Part shown: piece by piece, positions 1 through 5,104 of the stretch
Position numbering within the stretch: the stretch's first letter is position 1
Layout of the letters: each line of letters opens with the position of its first letter
NCBI GenBank assembly: GCA_019322535.1
Contig: JAHWIM010000043.1
Coordinates: forward strand, 1 to 5,104
Reading direction: 5' to 3'
Source of the DNA: Candidatus Woesearchaeota archaeon
GTDB lineage: Archaea; Nanobdellota; Nanobdellia; Woesearchaeales; WJKL01
Length of the DNA: 5,104 bases
Made by a program: the position numbers and the translations under genes
Notes under the pieces: model-generated
The model's database searches: none
Seen by the model: only the letters and a program-made list of their open reading frames with translations
Told to the model about the DNA's origin: nothing

Positions 1-1073
1 GTTCCGCTAAAAGTTATTGTTTCAATAAGCTCACCATTCATGCTAAATACATTAACAGTGAATGTGTATTCTCCTTCAGCATTTGGTGATACAGCAACTG
101 TCTTGCTTGCACCAGCAGGAACAAATACAATACTTTCACTTACACTTGCTGGAGCTTCTGGAATTATTCTGTAGCCTACAACATTGTCAGTTGGGTTAAC
201 AATCCAGATACTGTTTCCTGACTTAAAGACATTTTTCTCAAAGTCATTCTTAACAGTAATGTCTGTGATTTCTTTTGAAGTAGTGTCATCATTTGTAACT
301 TCTACTTCTAAAGTGTAGATTCCAGCTGCCACATCATATGGAACTTTTAAGTAAAGTCTTCCACTTGTGGTGTCTTCGTCATCTTCATCACAGCAGTCAT
401 ATGGACATACATCCCCACACTCATCTTCATCTTCACAGCACTCTAAAGCAACAATGTCTCCAAAGTATCCTGATTTTTGAATTCCAAGTGAAGGAATACT
501 TACTGTCACATATAAGTCTTCTAAATCATTGTAACCAATGTTTTTCAAAACAAGATCAACTGGGAATGTTTCACCAGCTTCAACTGTTTGGCTTACAACA
601 ACTGATTTGATGTCTACATTGTATGAAGGTCTTTGAACTCTCAAGGTAATTTCATCAAGCACTGTCTTGTGGTCTTTACCATCTATTTCAATGTCAAGAG
701 TCACAAAATCACTTCTTTGGTCCTTAAGTTCATAAGGAACATCCAAAGTCAATGTCTTTCTGTATGCATAACCTTCCTCACCATTAAATTCTACATCAAA
801 TGGAGAAGTTGAGGCTTCTGCATCAACTTTGTCACCTTCAAGTTCTGCTTCAATAACAACATCAGTGTCACAATTAGCTGAAGTGAACCATACTTTAACA
901 GCAATAGTTTCACCAGCAACAACACTAACAGTGTTTGCATAGGCATCTATTCCATCAACCTTTACAGAATAGTCTTCTGTTATTTCTCCAGCAGTTGCTA
1001 AATTCATTAACACACAAATAGCAAAAACTGCAAGGAAAGAAACCAAAATGTTTTTGGTTCTCATGTTTTTCAT
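1..1073 (-). CDS. Secreted S-layer-like beta-sandwich protein, C-terminus outside window
   Basis: The frame is open from an ATG at 1071-1073 to the window edge, giving 357 residues of a longer protein. The N-terminus is a signal peptide: basic residues 2-8, a hydrophobic core at about 9-26, and a likely cleavage after A28 (ATA/GE). The rest is rich in beta-prone, Val/Thr/Asp/Glu segments. Residues ~148-262, opening with RPSYNVDIKSV, resemble a CARDB-type adhesion module, and a third similar domain starts near 270. The sequence resembles proteins labelled putative S-layer protein in Woesearchaeota and relatives, so the probable place is the outer cell surface. Residues 212-234 form a very acidic loop with six cysteines (212, 213, 219, 223, 227, 228), where relatives as I recall them have only a short acidic loop. 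A second in-frame ATG lies at 1062-1064; I chose the first because it keeps the basic start of the signal peptide. No Shine-Dalgarno sequence is visible. The S-layer role is inference. Confidence 0.8.
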   Translation of the reverse strand, partial: MKNMRTKNILVSFLAVFAICVLMNLATAGEITEDYSVKVDGIDAYANTVSVVAGETIAVKVWFTSANCDTDVVIEAELEGDKVDAEASTSPFDVEFNGEEGYAYRKTLTLDVPYELKDQRSDFVTLDIEIDGKDHKTVLDEITLRVQRPSYNVDIKSVVVSQTVEAGETFPVDLVLKNIGYNDLEDLYVTVSIPSLGIQKSGYFGDIVALECCEDEDECGDVCPYDCCDEDDEDTTSGRLYLKVPYDVAAGIYTLEVEVTNDDTTSKEITDITVKNDFEKNVFKSGNSIWIVNPTDNVVGYRIIPEAPASVSESIVFVPAGASKTVAVSPNAEGEYTFTVNVFSMNGELIETITFSG

Positions 1074-1132
1074 TTTTAATTTAATTGCACAGAAAACTCT
1101 TGTTCTCTGATATTTTATCAACCTGAAAATAG

Positions 1133-1140
1133 TTTATAAA
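1133..1140 (-). promoter_or_regulatory. TATA box for the S-layer-like gene
   Basis: TTTATAAA is a good archaeal TATA box, with purine-rich CCATAAAG just upstream on the minus strand as a possible BRE. Its upstream end lies 67 nt before the ATG at 1073, so initiation about 25 nt downstream would leave a leader of roughly 35-40 nt. The box is palindromic, but no rightward gene follows it. Confidence 0.55.
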
Positions 1141-1173
1141 CTTTATGGTGACTACAATCAATAGTAATTTATT

Positions 1174-1233
1174 AGTAACAAACATGTTACTGGGTGTCAA
1201 TAACACCAAGTGTCTGAATTTAGGTTTGTTACT
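1174..1233. repeat. Nested inverted repeats built on AGTAACA
   Basis: AGTAACAAAC (1174-1183) has a perfect 10-bp inverse, GTTTGTTACT, at 1224-1233. The heptamer AGTAACA (1174-1180) also pairs with TGTTACT at 1185-1191 across four bases, so there are three copies of the heptamer. A further GGTGT/ACACC hairpin (1193-1197 with 1203-1207) lies inside the large loop. The right arm overlaps the nfo stop codon (1229-1231). In the mRNA running leftward, two mutually exclusive folds are possible. It could be the 3' end structure of the nfo transcript or an operator upstream of the S-layer-like promoter about 35 bp away. No T-tract follows on the minus strand, which weakens the terminator reading. Confidence 0.6.
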
Positions 1234-2011
1234 TGCTACCTGAGCCCTTATACAATTTAAGTCCTTTTGCACTGTCTAGAATAGGATTAGGAGCCTCATT
1301 GATGACTGTTATACTCTTATTTTTTGGCAAATCTTTGAGTAATTTCTTCAATTCTTTTTCAGAAGTTGTTTTATGATGCCTCTCTCCTTTTTCACCATAC
1401 TCAATACCTGAAAAATGAACATGCCACTCTTTATATTTTCTAAAAGCTTTTTTCACTTTATCAAAACAATATGATTTTTCTCTAGCTAAAATATGTGCAA
1501 AATCAATGCAAAATGAACAGCCAGTTTCTTTAACAAGCCTAGCAATTTCTTCAATGCTTCCAAAAACATTAACCTTTCCAGTGGTTTCAGGTGCAAGTTT
1601 TGGAGTATATTTTTTTGCTTTTCTGATTTTCTGCATTTCTTGAATTTGCTTTTTTATGTTTTCATAAGTTTCTTGTTTTTCCATTTTTCCATAATATCCA
1701 GGATGAAACACAACAATCCTGGCTTTAAGCCATGTGCCAACTTTTAAACAATCTAAAATTCTTTGCTTGCTTTGTTGTATTTTCTTCTTATCATAAGAAT
1801 TAAGATTAATCCAATAAGGTGCATGAATTGTTAGACTTATCCCTAATTTTTTTGCAGCTTTTCCAATTCTCACAGCATCATCTTTGTTTTTTATATAAAC
1901 CCCATAAGTAAATGCAATCTCACATGCTTTCAAGCCAAGCTTCTTATACTCTTCTAATCTCTCAACCGCATCTTTCACACTTCCTAATCCAGCTGGTCCG
2001 AATTTTATCAT
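1229..2011 (-). CDS. nfo: Endonuclease IV-family AP endonuclease
   Basis: This 260-residue protein is a TIM-barrel of the AP endonuclease 2/endonuclease IV family, which cuts DNA 5' of abasic sites in base excision repair. The metal-ligand positions of the family can be read in order: H63 in THAPYWINL, H103 in VVFHPG, E142 in APETTGK, D170 and H173 in CIDFAHILA, H199 in HVHFSG, E210 and H212 in GERHH, and E239 in INEAPNP. The one substitution against the Escherichia coli enzyme is Glu at 210, where E. coli has Asp in DRHH; glutamate can still bind metal. The length is slightly below the usual 270-300. The ATG is chosen because a TATA box sits 29 nt upstream, the spacing of a leaderless mRNA, and no ribosome site precedes it. 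It is transcribed alone, divergently from the unknown gene at 2093. Confidence 0.9.
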   Translation of the reverse strand: MIKFGPAGLGSVKDAVERLEEYKKLGLKACEIAFTYGVYIKNKDDAVRIGKAAKKLGISLTIHAPYWINLNSYDKKKIQQSKQRILDCLKVGTWLKARIVVFHPGYYGKMEKQETYENIKKQIQEMQKIRKAKKYTPKLAPETTGKVNVFGSIEEIARLVKETGCSFCIDFAHILAREKSYCFDKVKKAFRKYKEWHVHFSGIEYGEKGERHHKTTSEKELKKLLKDLPKNKSITVINEAPNPILDSAKGLKLYKGSGSK

Positions 2012-2030
2012 GATTATAAATTGAAGTTAA

Positions 2031-2040
2031 TATTTATAAA
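2031..2040 (-). promoter_or_regulatory. TATA box of nfo, leaderless spacing
   Basis: On the minus strand the sequence reads TTTATAAATA, starting 29 nt before the A of the nfo ATG at 2011. Initiation about 25 nt below the box would fall on the start codon, giving a leaderless mRNA. This agrees with the lack of any Shine-Dalgarno sequence there. Confidence 0.6.
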
Positions 2041-2063
2041 TTATTCATCAAAATACCTAAATG

Positions 2064-2072
2064 CTTAAATAA
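2064..2072 (+). promoter_or_regulatory. TATA box of the first paralog, leaderless spacing
   Basis: CTTAAATAA begins 29 nt before the ATG at 2093. The identical nonamer occurs at 2560-2568 at the same 29-nt distance from the ATG at 2589 of the second paralog, which supports both promoters and both starts. Confidence 0.6.
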
Positions 2073-2087
2073 GGAAAATCTTCCTTA
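2070..2087. promoter_or_regulatory. Operator-like dyad over the start region of the first paralog
   Basis: TAAGGAA (2070-2076) and TTCCTTA (2081-2087) form a perfect 7-bp inverted repeat with a 4-bp spacer. It lies between the TATA box and the ATG at 2093, overlapping the end of the box, where a bound repressor would block initiation. It is absent from the promoter of the second paralog. Repressor binding is inferred from position and symmetry only. Confidence 0.45.
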
Positions 2088-2092
2088 AATTC

Positions 2093-2508
2093 ATGCAAAA
2101 ATATAATCCAAATAAAATAAAAAAGGCATTGATTGATTTGGGGGTTATTGTATCTGATGAGAGGTTGCTAAATAAAGAGTTGACATATTCAAAAGAATTT
2201 GGTCCAGTAGTAGGTATTCTTTTACAAAAACACCCCCGTCATGATTTCTTTTTTTTGAGAGAACAAATATTAGAGAAAATCTCCTTTTTGCTTACCAAGA
2301 TATTCCTTATTTTGTTGGCATTCTTGTTGAAGATGCAGTAAGAGGAAGAAAAATAATAACGCATTTTTGTGGTCCTTTTAATGGCGCTCATCCATTAGAT
2401 ACTGGAAAAACTAACAAAGGCATTGCTTATTATAGAGCAGCACCAGAAGCAATTGAATTAATGAAAGAAGGACAATTGGATTGGAGTTATCGTGGAAATT
2501 GCTATTGA
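2093..2508 (+). pseudogene. Frameshifted paralog of the protein at 2589-3062
   Basis: From the ATG at 2093 the frame reads 54 residues that match the downstream paralog (ALIDLGVIVS, EFGPVVGI, KHP), then leaves the family at a run of eight Ts (2249-2256) and stops at 2341. Reading from 2254 in the -1 frame restores the match at once: FFERTNI, PYFVGIL, GRKIITHF, then APEAIELM and GQLDW, to a stop at 2506-2508. Adding one T would give a continuous 138-residue protein. In the paralog the same stretch, from GAT to the GAA or GAG codon, is exactly one base longer. No other lesion is visible in the 84 codons after the shift. It may be a young pseudogene, a homopolymer error, or a gene expressed by -1 slippage. 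The family is not one I recognise. The start fits a leaderless promoter. Confidence 0.75.
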
Positions 2509-2559
2509 TCAAAAGGAGTAAAAGAGATAGAGTTCTTTTTATCTACTAGCATATAAATT

Positions 2560-2568
2560 CTTAAATAA
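2560..2568 (+). promoter_or_regulatory. TATA box of the second paralog
   Basis: CTTAAATAA is repeated exactly from the first paralog's promoter, and begins 29 nt before the ATG at 2589. A second TATA-like element, ATATAAAT, lies at 2551-2558. If that one is used, initiation would fall near 2580, still downstream of the earlier ATG at 2574. Both therefore favour 2589 as the start. Confidence 0.55.
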
Positions 2569-2588
2569 TCATAATGTTCATTAAACCA

Positions 2589-3062
2589 ATGGACCTAGAT
2601 AAAAAAAATCAAGAATTAATTAAAAAGATTAAGAAATTAAGAAAAGGATTGATTGATTTGGAAGTTATTGTGTCTGGCAAAAAATTGATTAATGGGAAAT
2701 TAGAAGATACAGAGTATTTTGGTCCAATAATTGTAATTCCTATAGCAGAACATCCTGATTTTGGGTTGGTTCCTTATTTTGATTTTTGTTTTTTTGAAAG
2801 AACAAAGGTAAAAAAAGGCCATCTTTTTTTGCAGAATTATACTCCTTATTTCTATGGGGTTTTGGATCAGGGAGATATAAAGGGAAGAAAAATTATAACT
2901 CAATTTAAGGGACTTTGGTCATCAAAACTGTTTTTTTTTGAAAAAGATAAACCAATAGACACCGAGGGAATTTTTATTATTTATAAAGCAACTCCAAAGG
3001 CAAAAGGATTAATAAGAAATGGACAACTTGGTTGGCGTAATGATAAGGGGGAGTACTTTTGA
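2589..3062 (+). CDS. Uncharacterised protein, intact paralog of 2093-2508
   Basis: This is a 157-residue protein of a family I do not recognise. Motifs shared with the broken upstream copy are GLIDLEVIVS (20-29), FGP (44-46), HP (55-56), FFERT (68-72), PYFYGVL (86-92), GRKIIT with F106 (99-106), and ATPKA followed by GQLGW (134-149). A lysine-rich helical N-terminus leads into a strand-rich body with many aromatic residues. It has no signal peptide or membrane segment, so it is probably cytoplasmic. An in-frame ATG at 2574 would add five residues. I prefer 2589 because the promoter matches the first copy at the same spacing and the leaderless start falls there. The stop lies 4 nt before the next gene, so the two are probably one transcript. 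Function is unknown; the FFERT and GRKIIT motifs may mark a binding or active site. Confidence 0.75.
   Translation: MDLDKKNQELIKKIKKLRKGLIDLEVIVSGKKLINGKLEDTEYFGPIIVIPIAEHPDFGLVPYFDFCFFERTKVKKGHLFLQNYTPYFYGVLDQGDIKGRKIITQFKGLWSSKLFFFEKDKPIDTEGIFIIYKATPKAKGLIRNGQLGWRNDKGEYF
3047..3053 (+). promoter_or_regulatory. Shine-Dalgarno-like site for the 74-residue gene
   Basis: GGGGGAG lies inside the end of the upstream coding sequence, with its GGAG core 13 nt before the ATG at 3067. It supports internal initiation in a two-gene mRNA and the choice of 3067 over the in-frame ATG at 3019. The dnaG mRNA also has a GGAG 13 nt before its ATG. Confidence 0.4.
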
Positions 3063-3066
3063 TAAA

Positions 3067-3291
3067 ATGAGTAAAAAAAATTTAATTTCTAAATTAACAG
3101 AGATGTCTGAGAGGGGGGAATTTAACCCTTCTTGGTTTATTCAAATAACAGAATATATGAAAAATTCTGAACCAGGCAATGAAGCATTAATATCACAGTT
3201 AGAAGAAATGTATGATACTGAAGAATGGGATTCTGAAGTAGTGGAAAAAATTAAAAATTACATACAAAATTCCAGGCTAAAAAGAGTTTAA
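3067..3291 (+). CDS. Small acidic helical protein, unknown function
   Basis: This 74-residue protein is not recognised. It is rich in Glu and Asp in the middle (ISQLEEMYDTEEWDSE, 40-55) with a basic start (MSKKN) and end (SRLKRV), and looks all-helical, with two or three amphipathic helices. It has no signal peptide. The start at 3067 lies 4 nt after the stop of the preceding gene and follows a Shine-Dalgarno-like site. An in-frame ATG at 3019 would add 16 residues overlapping the upstream gene by 44 nt; those residues are encoded in the other frame's conserved C-terminus, so I reject that start. Tight spacing to the paralog suggests a functional pair. A terminator hairpin follows after 11 nt. 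The first, broken paralog has no such partner behind it. Confidence 0.65.
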   Translation: MSKKNLISKLTEMSERGEFNPSWFIQITEYMKNSEPGNEALISQLEEMYDTEEWDSEVVEKIKNYIQNSRLKRV

Positions 3292-3302
3292 AGATAAAAA
3301 AC

Positions 3303-3337
3303 AAAAAAAGGCCTCTTGAGTTTTTCGGCCTTTTTTT
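3303..3337. terminator. Bidirectional hairpin terminator between convergent genes
   Basis: Seven As and GGCC (3303-3313) pair with GGCC and seven Ts (3327-3337), an 11-bp stem with a 13-nt loop. It starts 11 nt after the stop of the small acidic gene and its right arm overlaps the dnaG stop codon (3336-3338). Either strand yields a hairpin ending in a U-tract, so it can serve both genes. Archaeal termination mainly needs the T-tract; the GC stem core is a bacterial-looking addition. Confidence 0.8.
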
Positions 3338-4481
3338 ACAAACTCAACAACTGAATTCTTGTGTCTGTTGTTGCGAAGTTTTTACCTGCAATAACCTGGC
3401 ACCAGACCTCTTCTGCTGAGCGTATCATAGGACTTGTTACTGTTCCATCTATTACAATAACAGCTGGTTTTCTGCTTGCTTTTTTCAAATAATTTGCTAG
3501 AGCTCTTACAGAAATTCTCTTAATTTCATTGAGATATCTATCTAAAAGAATTGCTTGTTTGCTTCCTTCATTTTCTTGTGAAAGTCTTTTTAGCTTTTCT
3601 TTATTCTCTTCACTTAGCTCAAAACCCTTTTTTTCCTTGTAGTCATTTCTATATCCATTTCTATTTTCTCTTGCAAAAAACTCTTGAGGACTTATTTTTT
3701 TCCTTAAAGCCATTAAGACTTCCTTACCAGTTAATTCTTCTACTTCTTTTCCATCAGGAGCAACTACAATTCCCTTAACTTCTGCATTATCAACAACATT
3801 TCTAACAATAAGCTTTCCACCCCTATCACCATCAACAAAAAGAATAATGTCTTTTTCTTTGCTTAACTCTTTTATATCATCTGGAAGTTTTGTTCCATTC
3901 ATTGCAATTACATTCTTTACTCCATTCTTAAGCAAATTCAAAACATCAGCTCTTCCTTCAACAACAATAATCTCTTTGTCAGAAATATCCCCACAAGGCA
4001 ATTTTGATTTACCATATTCTGTCAAGCCAGCCATTTTTGCAGAATCCTTGATTTCATTTGAAATAGCTCTTGAATCTGTTGAGCCTTCTATGTTTTTCAT
4101 TAATTTCTTAGCTCTTTCTATAATATAGTCTCTCTTAGAGCCTCTAACATCTTCTATTCTCTCAACTTCTATTTCAGAATCACAAGGACCTATTCTTTCT
4201 ATAGTTTCCATAGCAGCAGCAATCAAAGTAGTTTCTGACTGATCCAATGCTGTTGGAACCTTAATACTGCCAGTGGTTCTCTTATCAGATCTTTCTAAAT
4301 CAACTTCTATTCTGCCTATTTTTCCTTCTTTTTGCAGCTCTCTCATCTCTAGATCAGAACCTAAAAGACCTTCTGTTTGTCCAAAAATAGCTCCTATAAT
4401 GTCAGGCTTTTCCAATGCACCTTCTGCTGTAAAATTTGCGTGTATCATGTATTTTATAGATACAGGACTTACCTTTGCCAT
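3336..4481 (-). CDS. dnaG: Archaeal DnaG, Toprim-domain primase-like protein
   Basis: This 381-residue protein is archaeal DnaG. The N-terminal domain opens with SPVSIKYMIHANF (5-17) and carries IIGAIFGQTEGLLG (28-41), typical of the family. The Toprim fold follows, with the catalytic glutamate E175 in IIVVEGRADV and the metal-binding D217 and D219 in LFVDGDRGG. The C-terminal part (~285-381) is charged, then ends in a globular tail, with a second hydrophobic strand at KPAVIVIDG (338-346). Members make short RNA primers in vitro and in Sulfolobus associate with the RNA exosome (Rrp4/Csl4), so the job may be RNA turnover rather than replication. The length is at the short end of the roughly 400-450 usual. 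The upstream in-frame codon TAG (4485-4487) leaves this ATG as the first available. GGAG lies 13 nt upstream of it. Confidence 0.95.
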   Translation of the reverse strand: MAKVSPVSIKYMIHANFTAEGALEKPDIIGAIFGQTEGLLGSDLEMRELQKEGKIGRIEVDLERSDKRTTGSIKVPTALDQSETTLIAAAMETIERIGPCDSEIEVERIEDVRGSKRDYIIERAKKLMKNIEGSTDSRAISNEIKDSAKMAGLTEYGKSKLPCGDISDKEIIVVEGRADVLNLLKNGVKNVIAMNGTKLPDDIKELSKEKDIILFVDGDRGGKLIVRNVVDNAEVKGIVVAPDGKEVEELTGKEVLMALRKKISPQEFFARENRNGYRNDYKEKKGFELSEENKEKLKRLSQENEGSKQAILLDRYLNEIKRISVRALANYLKKASRKPAVIVIDGTVTSPMIRSAEEVWCQVIAGKNFATTDTRIQLLSL

Positions 4482-4553
4482 TTTCTAAATTTTTCTCCAT
4501 TTTCATTATTTTATTTTATTGAAATCTTATGATTTCGTTTAGAAAAATATCGA

Positions 4554-4561
4554 TTTATAAA
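4554..4561 (-). promoter_or_regulatory. TATA box of dnaG
   Basis: TTTATAAA lies with its upstream end 80 nt before the dnaG ATG, predicting a leader of about 50 nt that contains GGAG. A second candidate, TTTATATTTG, reads on the minus strand at 4582-4591. Unlike nfo and the paralogs, dnaG thus appears to be a leadered gene. Confidence 0.5.
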
Positions 4562-4594
4562 CTTCTTTCTTTTCACCTACTCAAATATAAACAT

Positions 4595-4645
4595 GAACGA
4601 GTGAATTACGAACATCAGTGATCGTTCGTGTGAATGTGATTGTGA
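4595..4645. repeat. Alternative hairpins and GTGAnn hexamer repeat upstream of dnaG
   Basis: ACGAAC (4608-4613) pairs with GTTCGT (4624-4629), extended inside by ATC/GAT past a single bulged C. GAACGA (4595-4600) pairs instead with TCGTTC (4622-4627), so the two stems exclude each other. Directly after comes GTGAAT, GTGATT, GTGATA (4630-4647), three hexamers in register. The element lies upstream of the dnaG TATA box and downstream of the gene at 4723. The rest of the 4482-4722 gap is AT-rich, with GGTTTTTAA repeated at 4689-4697 and 4711-4719; no coding frame is convincing. Confidence 0.45.
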
Positions 4646-4722
4646 TAATTTAATGATATTTCTCTATTGATTAATACATGTTTTTGTGGGTTTTTAAAGC
4701 TTGCTATGCTGGTTTTTAAGAA

Positions 4723-5104
4723 TTAAGCCTGTTTTTCAGCTCTTTTTCCAAGAATTTCTTTTATTTTTGGAATATAGACTGTAGACATAGAACCAAACTC
4801 CAATACACTTCCACCTATTTTTTTTATCTCTTTTGCTGCCTTATCATCAAGTTCTGTATGAAAAACAAGCACTTCAAGCCCATTTTTTACAGCCTCTTTA
4901 GCAATATGCATACCATATGCTAATTCTTCTCCAAAGCTTTTAATATCAACGTTCTTGGGTATTTCTCCCCCATATCCAAACCATAAATCTCTTATAATTA
5001 AAAGATCATGCTGTTTTTTTCCTATTTCCTTAAGCGCACTATCTGCCCATGTAATCGCGCTACAATTAAAACCTTCTGACCTAATGATTGGTAGAATAGA
5101 GCCA
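4723..5104 (-). CDS. Receiver-like alpha/beta domain protein, N-terminus outside window
   Basis: The frame runs in from the window edge and gives the last 126 residues to a TAA at 4723-4725; the start lies beyond 5104. Alternating strands and helices follow the order of a response-regulator receiver: a helix and strand around SEGFNCSAIT, a helix at ADSALKEIG, a strand DLLIIRDLWF with D39 at the phosphoacceptor place, a helix AYGMHIAKEAVKNG, a strand LEVLVFHTE with T83 at the conserved Thr place, and a final strand SVLEFGS before a terminal helix. The lysine that follows the last strand in true receivers is missing, and about 18 residues are inserted after D39. It might therefore be a pseudo-receiver, or another alpha/beta fold. 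Numbers count from the window edge. The family call is inference from pattern only; the coding call is firm. Confidence 0.75.
   Translation of the reverse strand, partial: GSILPIIRSEGFNCSAITWADSALKEIGKKQHDLLIIRDLWFGYGGEIPKNVDIKSFGEELAYGMHIAKEAVKNGLEVLVFHTELDDKAAKEIKKIGGSVLEFGSMSTVYIPKIKEILGKRAEKQA

Noticed and set aside
338..610. Plus-strand 90-residue open frame rich in His and Leu
   Set aside because: It is antisense to the S-layer-like gene, and its His and Leu content mirrors the Asp/Glu-rich codons of the opposite strand.
1081..1272. Minus-strand 63-residue open frame over the nfo 3' end and the following gap
   Set aside because: It overlaps nfo in another frame, has no promoter or ribosome site, and its open length is explained by AT-rich non-coding DNA and the AGTAACA repeats.
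2525..2544. AGATA/TATCT stem with a T run after the broken paralog
   Set aside because: The stem is only 5 bp, all but one pair AT, with the T run in the loop, so it is too weak to call as a terminator.
2700..2903. Minus-strand 67-residue open frame
   Set aside because: It is antisense to the intact paralog, whose frame is supported by motif conservation with the broken copy.
3551..4488. Several plus-strand open frames of 71-93 residues
   Set aside because: They are antisense to dnaG, which has clear Toprim motifs throughout; their Ser, Phe and Leu content mirrors Lys, Glu and Asp codons.
4402..4506. Upstream ATGs (4504-4506, 4498-4500) opening a short frame overlapping the dnaG start
   Set aside because: The frame runs out of phase into dnaG with no recognisable sequence; the second ATG merely overlaps the GGAG ribosome site. 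Chance is the simpler view.
4618..4678. Possible C/D box small RNA, since GTGATAA is close to box C
   Set aside because: No matching CTGA box D was found at a suitable distance, and the near match belongs to the GTGAnn repeat.

Overview
The window is AT-rich DNA from an archaeon, most likely a DPANN lineage such as Woesearchaeota or Pacearchaeota. Three things point there. One gene encodes the short archaeal type of DnaG (Toprim) protein. TATA boxes of the TTTATAAA or CTTAAATAA type stand in front of genes, several at a leaderless spacing. A secreted beta-sandwich protein resembles what are usually called putative S-layer proteins in those groups. The lineage is an inference from protein resemblance and promoter style; no marker RNA is present.

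Layout from left to right. Positions 1-1073 (minus) hold the N-terminal 357 residues of the exported S-layer-like protein, which carries an unusual acidic six-cysteine insert. A 155-bp gap (1074-1228) holds its TATA box and a cluster of AGTAACA inverted repeats. Positions 1229-2011 (minus) hold an endonuclease IV-type AP endonuclease. An 81-bp divergent promoter region (2012-2092) follows, with TATA boxes for both directions and a perfect 7-bp dyad at the presumed start site of the rightward gene. Positions 2093-3291 (plus) form an island of unknown genes: a copy of an unrecognised protein family broken by one missing T in a T8 run, a second intact copy of the same family, and a 74-residue acidic protein in the same transcription unit as the intact copy. 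A hairpin with an A-tract and a T-tract (3303-3337) separates this island from dnaG, which runs leftward from 4481 to 3336. The 241-bp region 4482-4722 carries the dnaG promoter, alternative hairpins and a hexamer repeat. Positions 4723-5104 (minus) hold the C-terminal 126 residues of a protein that looks like a divergent response-regulator receiver domain.

The flanking genes are housekeeping (DNA repair, DnaG) or cell-surface. The accessory part is the plus-strand island. The two paralogs share protein motifs over their whole length and have the same promoter element at the same 29-nt spacing from their ATGs, so they look like a tandem duplication that kept its promoter. The frameshifted copy is otherwise open to its natural stop. 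It is therefore either very recently broken, an assembly or sequencing error, or expressed by slippage on the T run. No RNA gene, CRISPR array or insertion sequence was seen.
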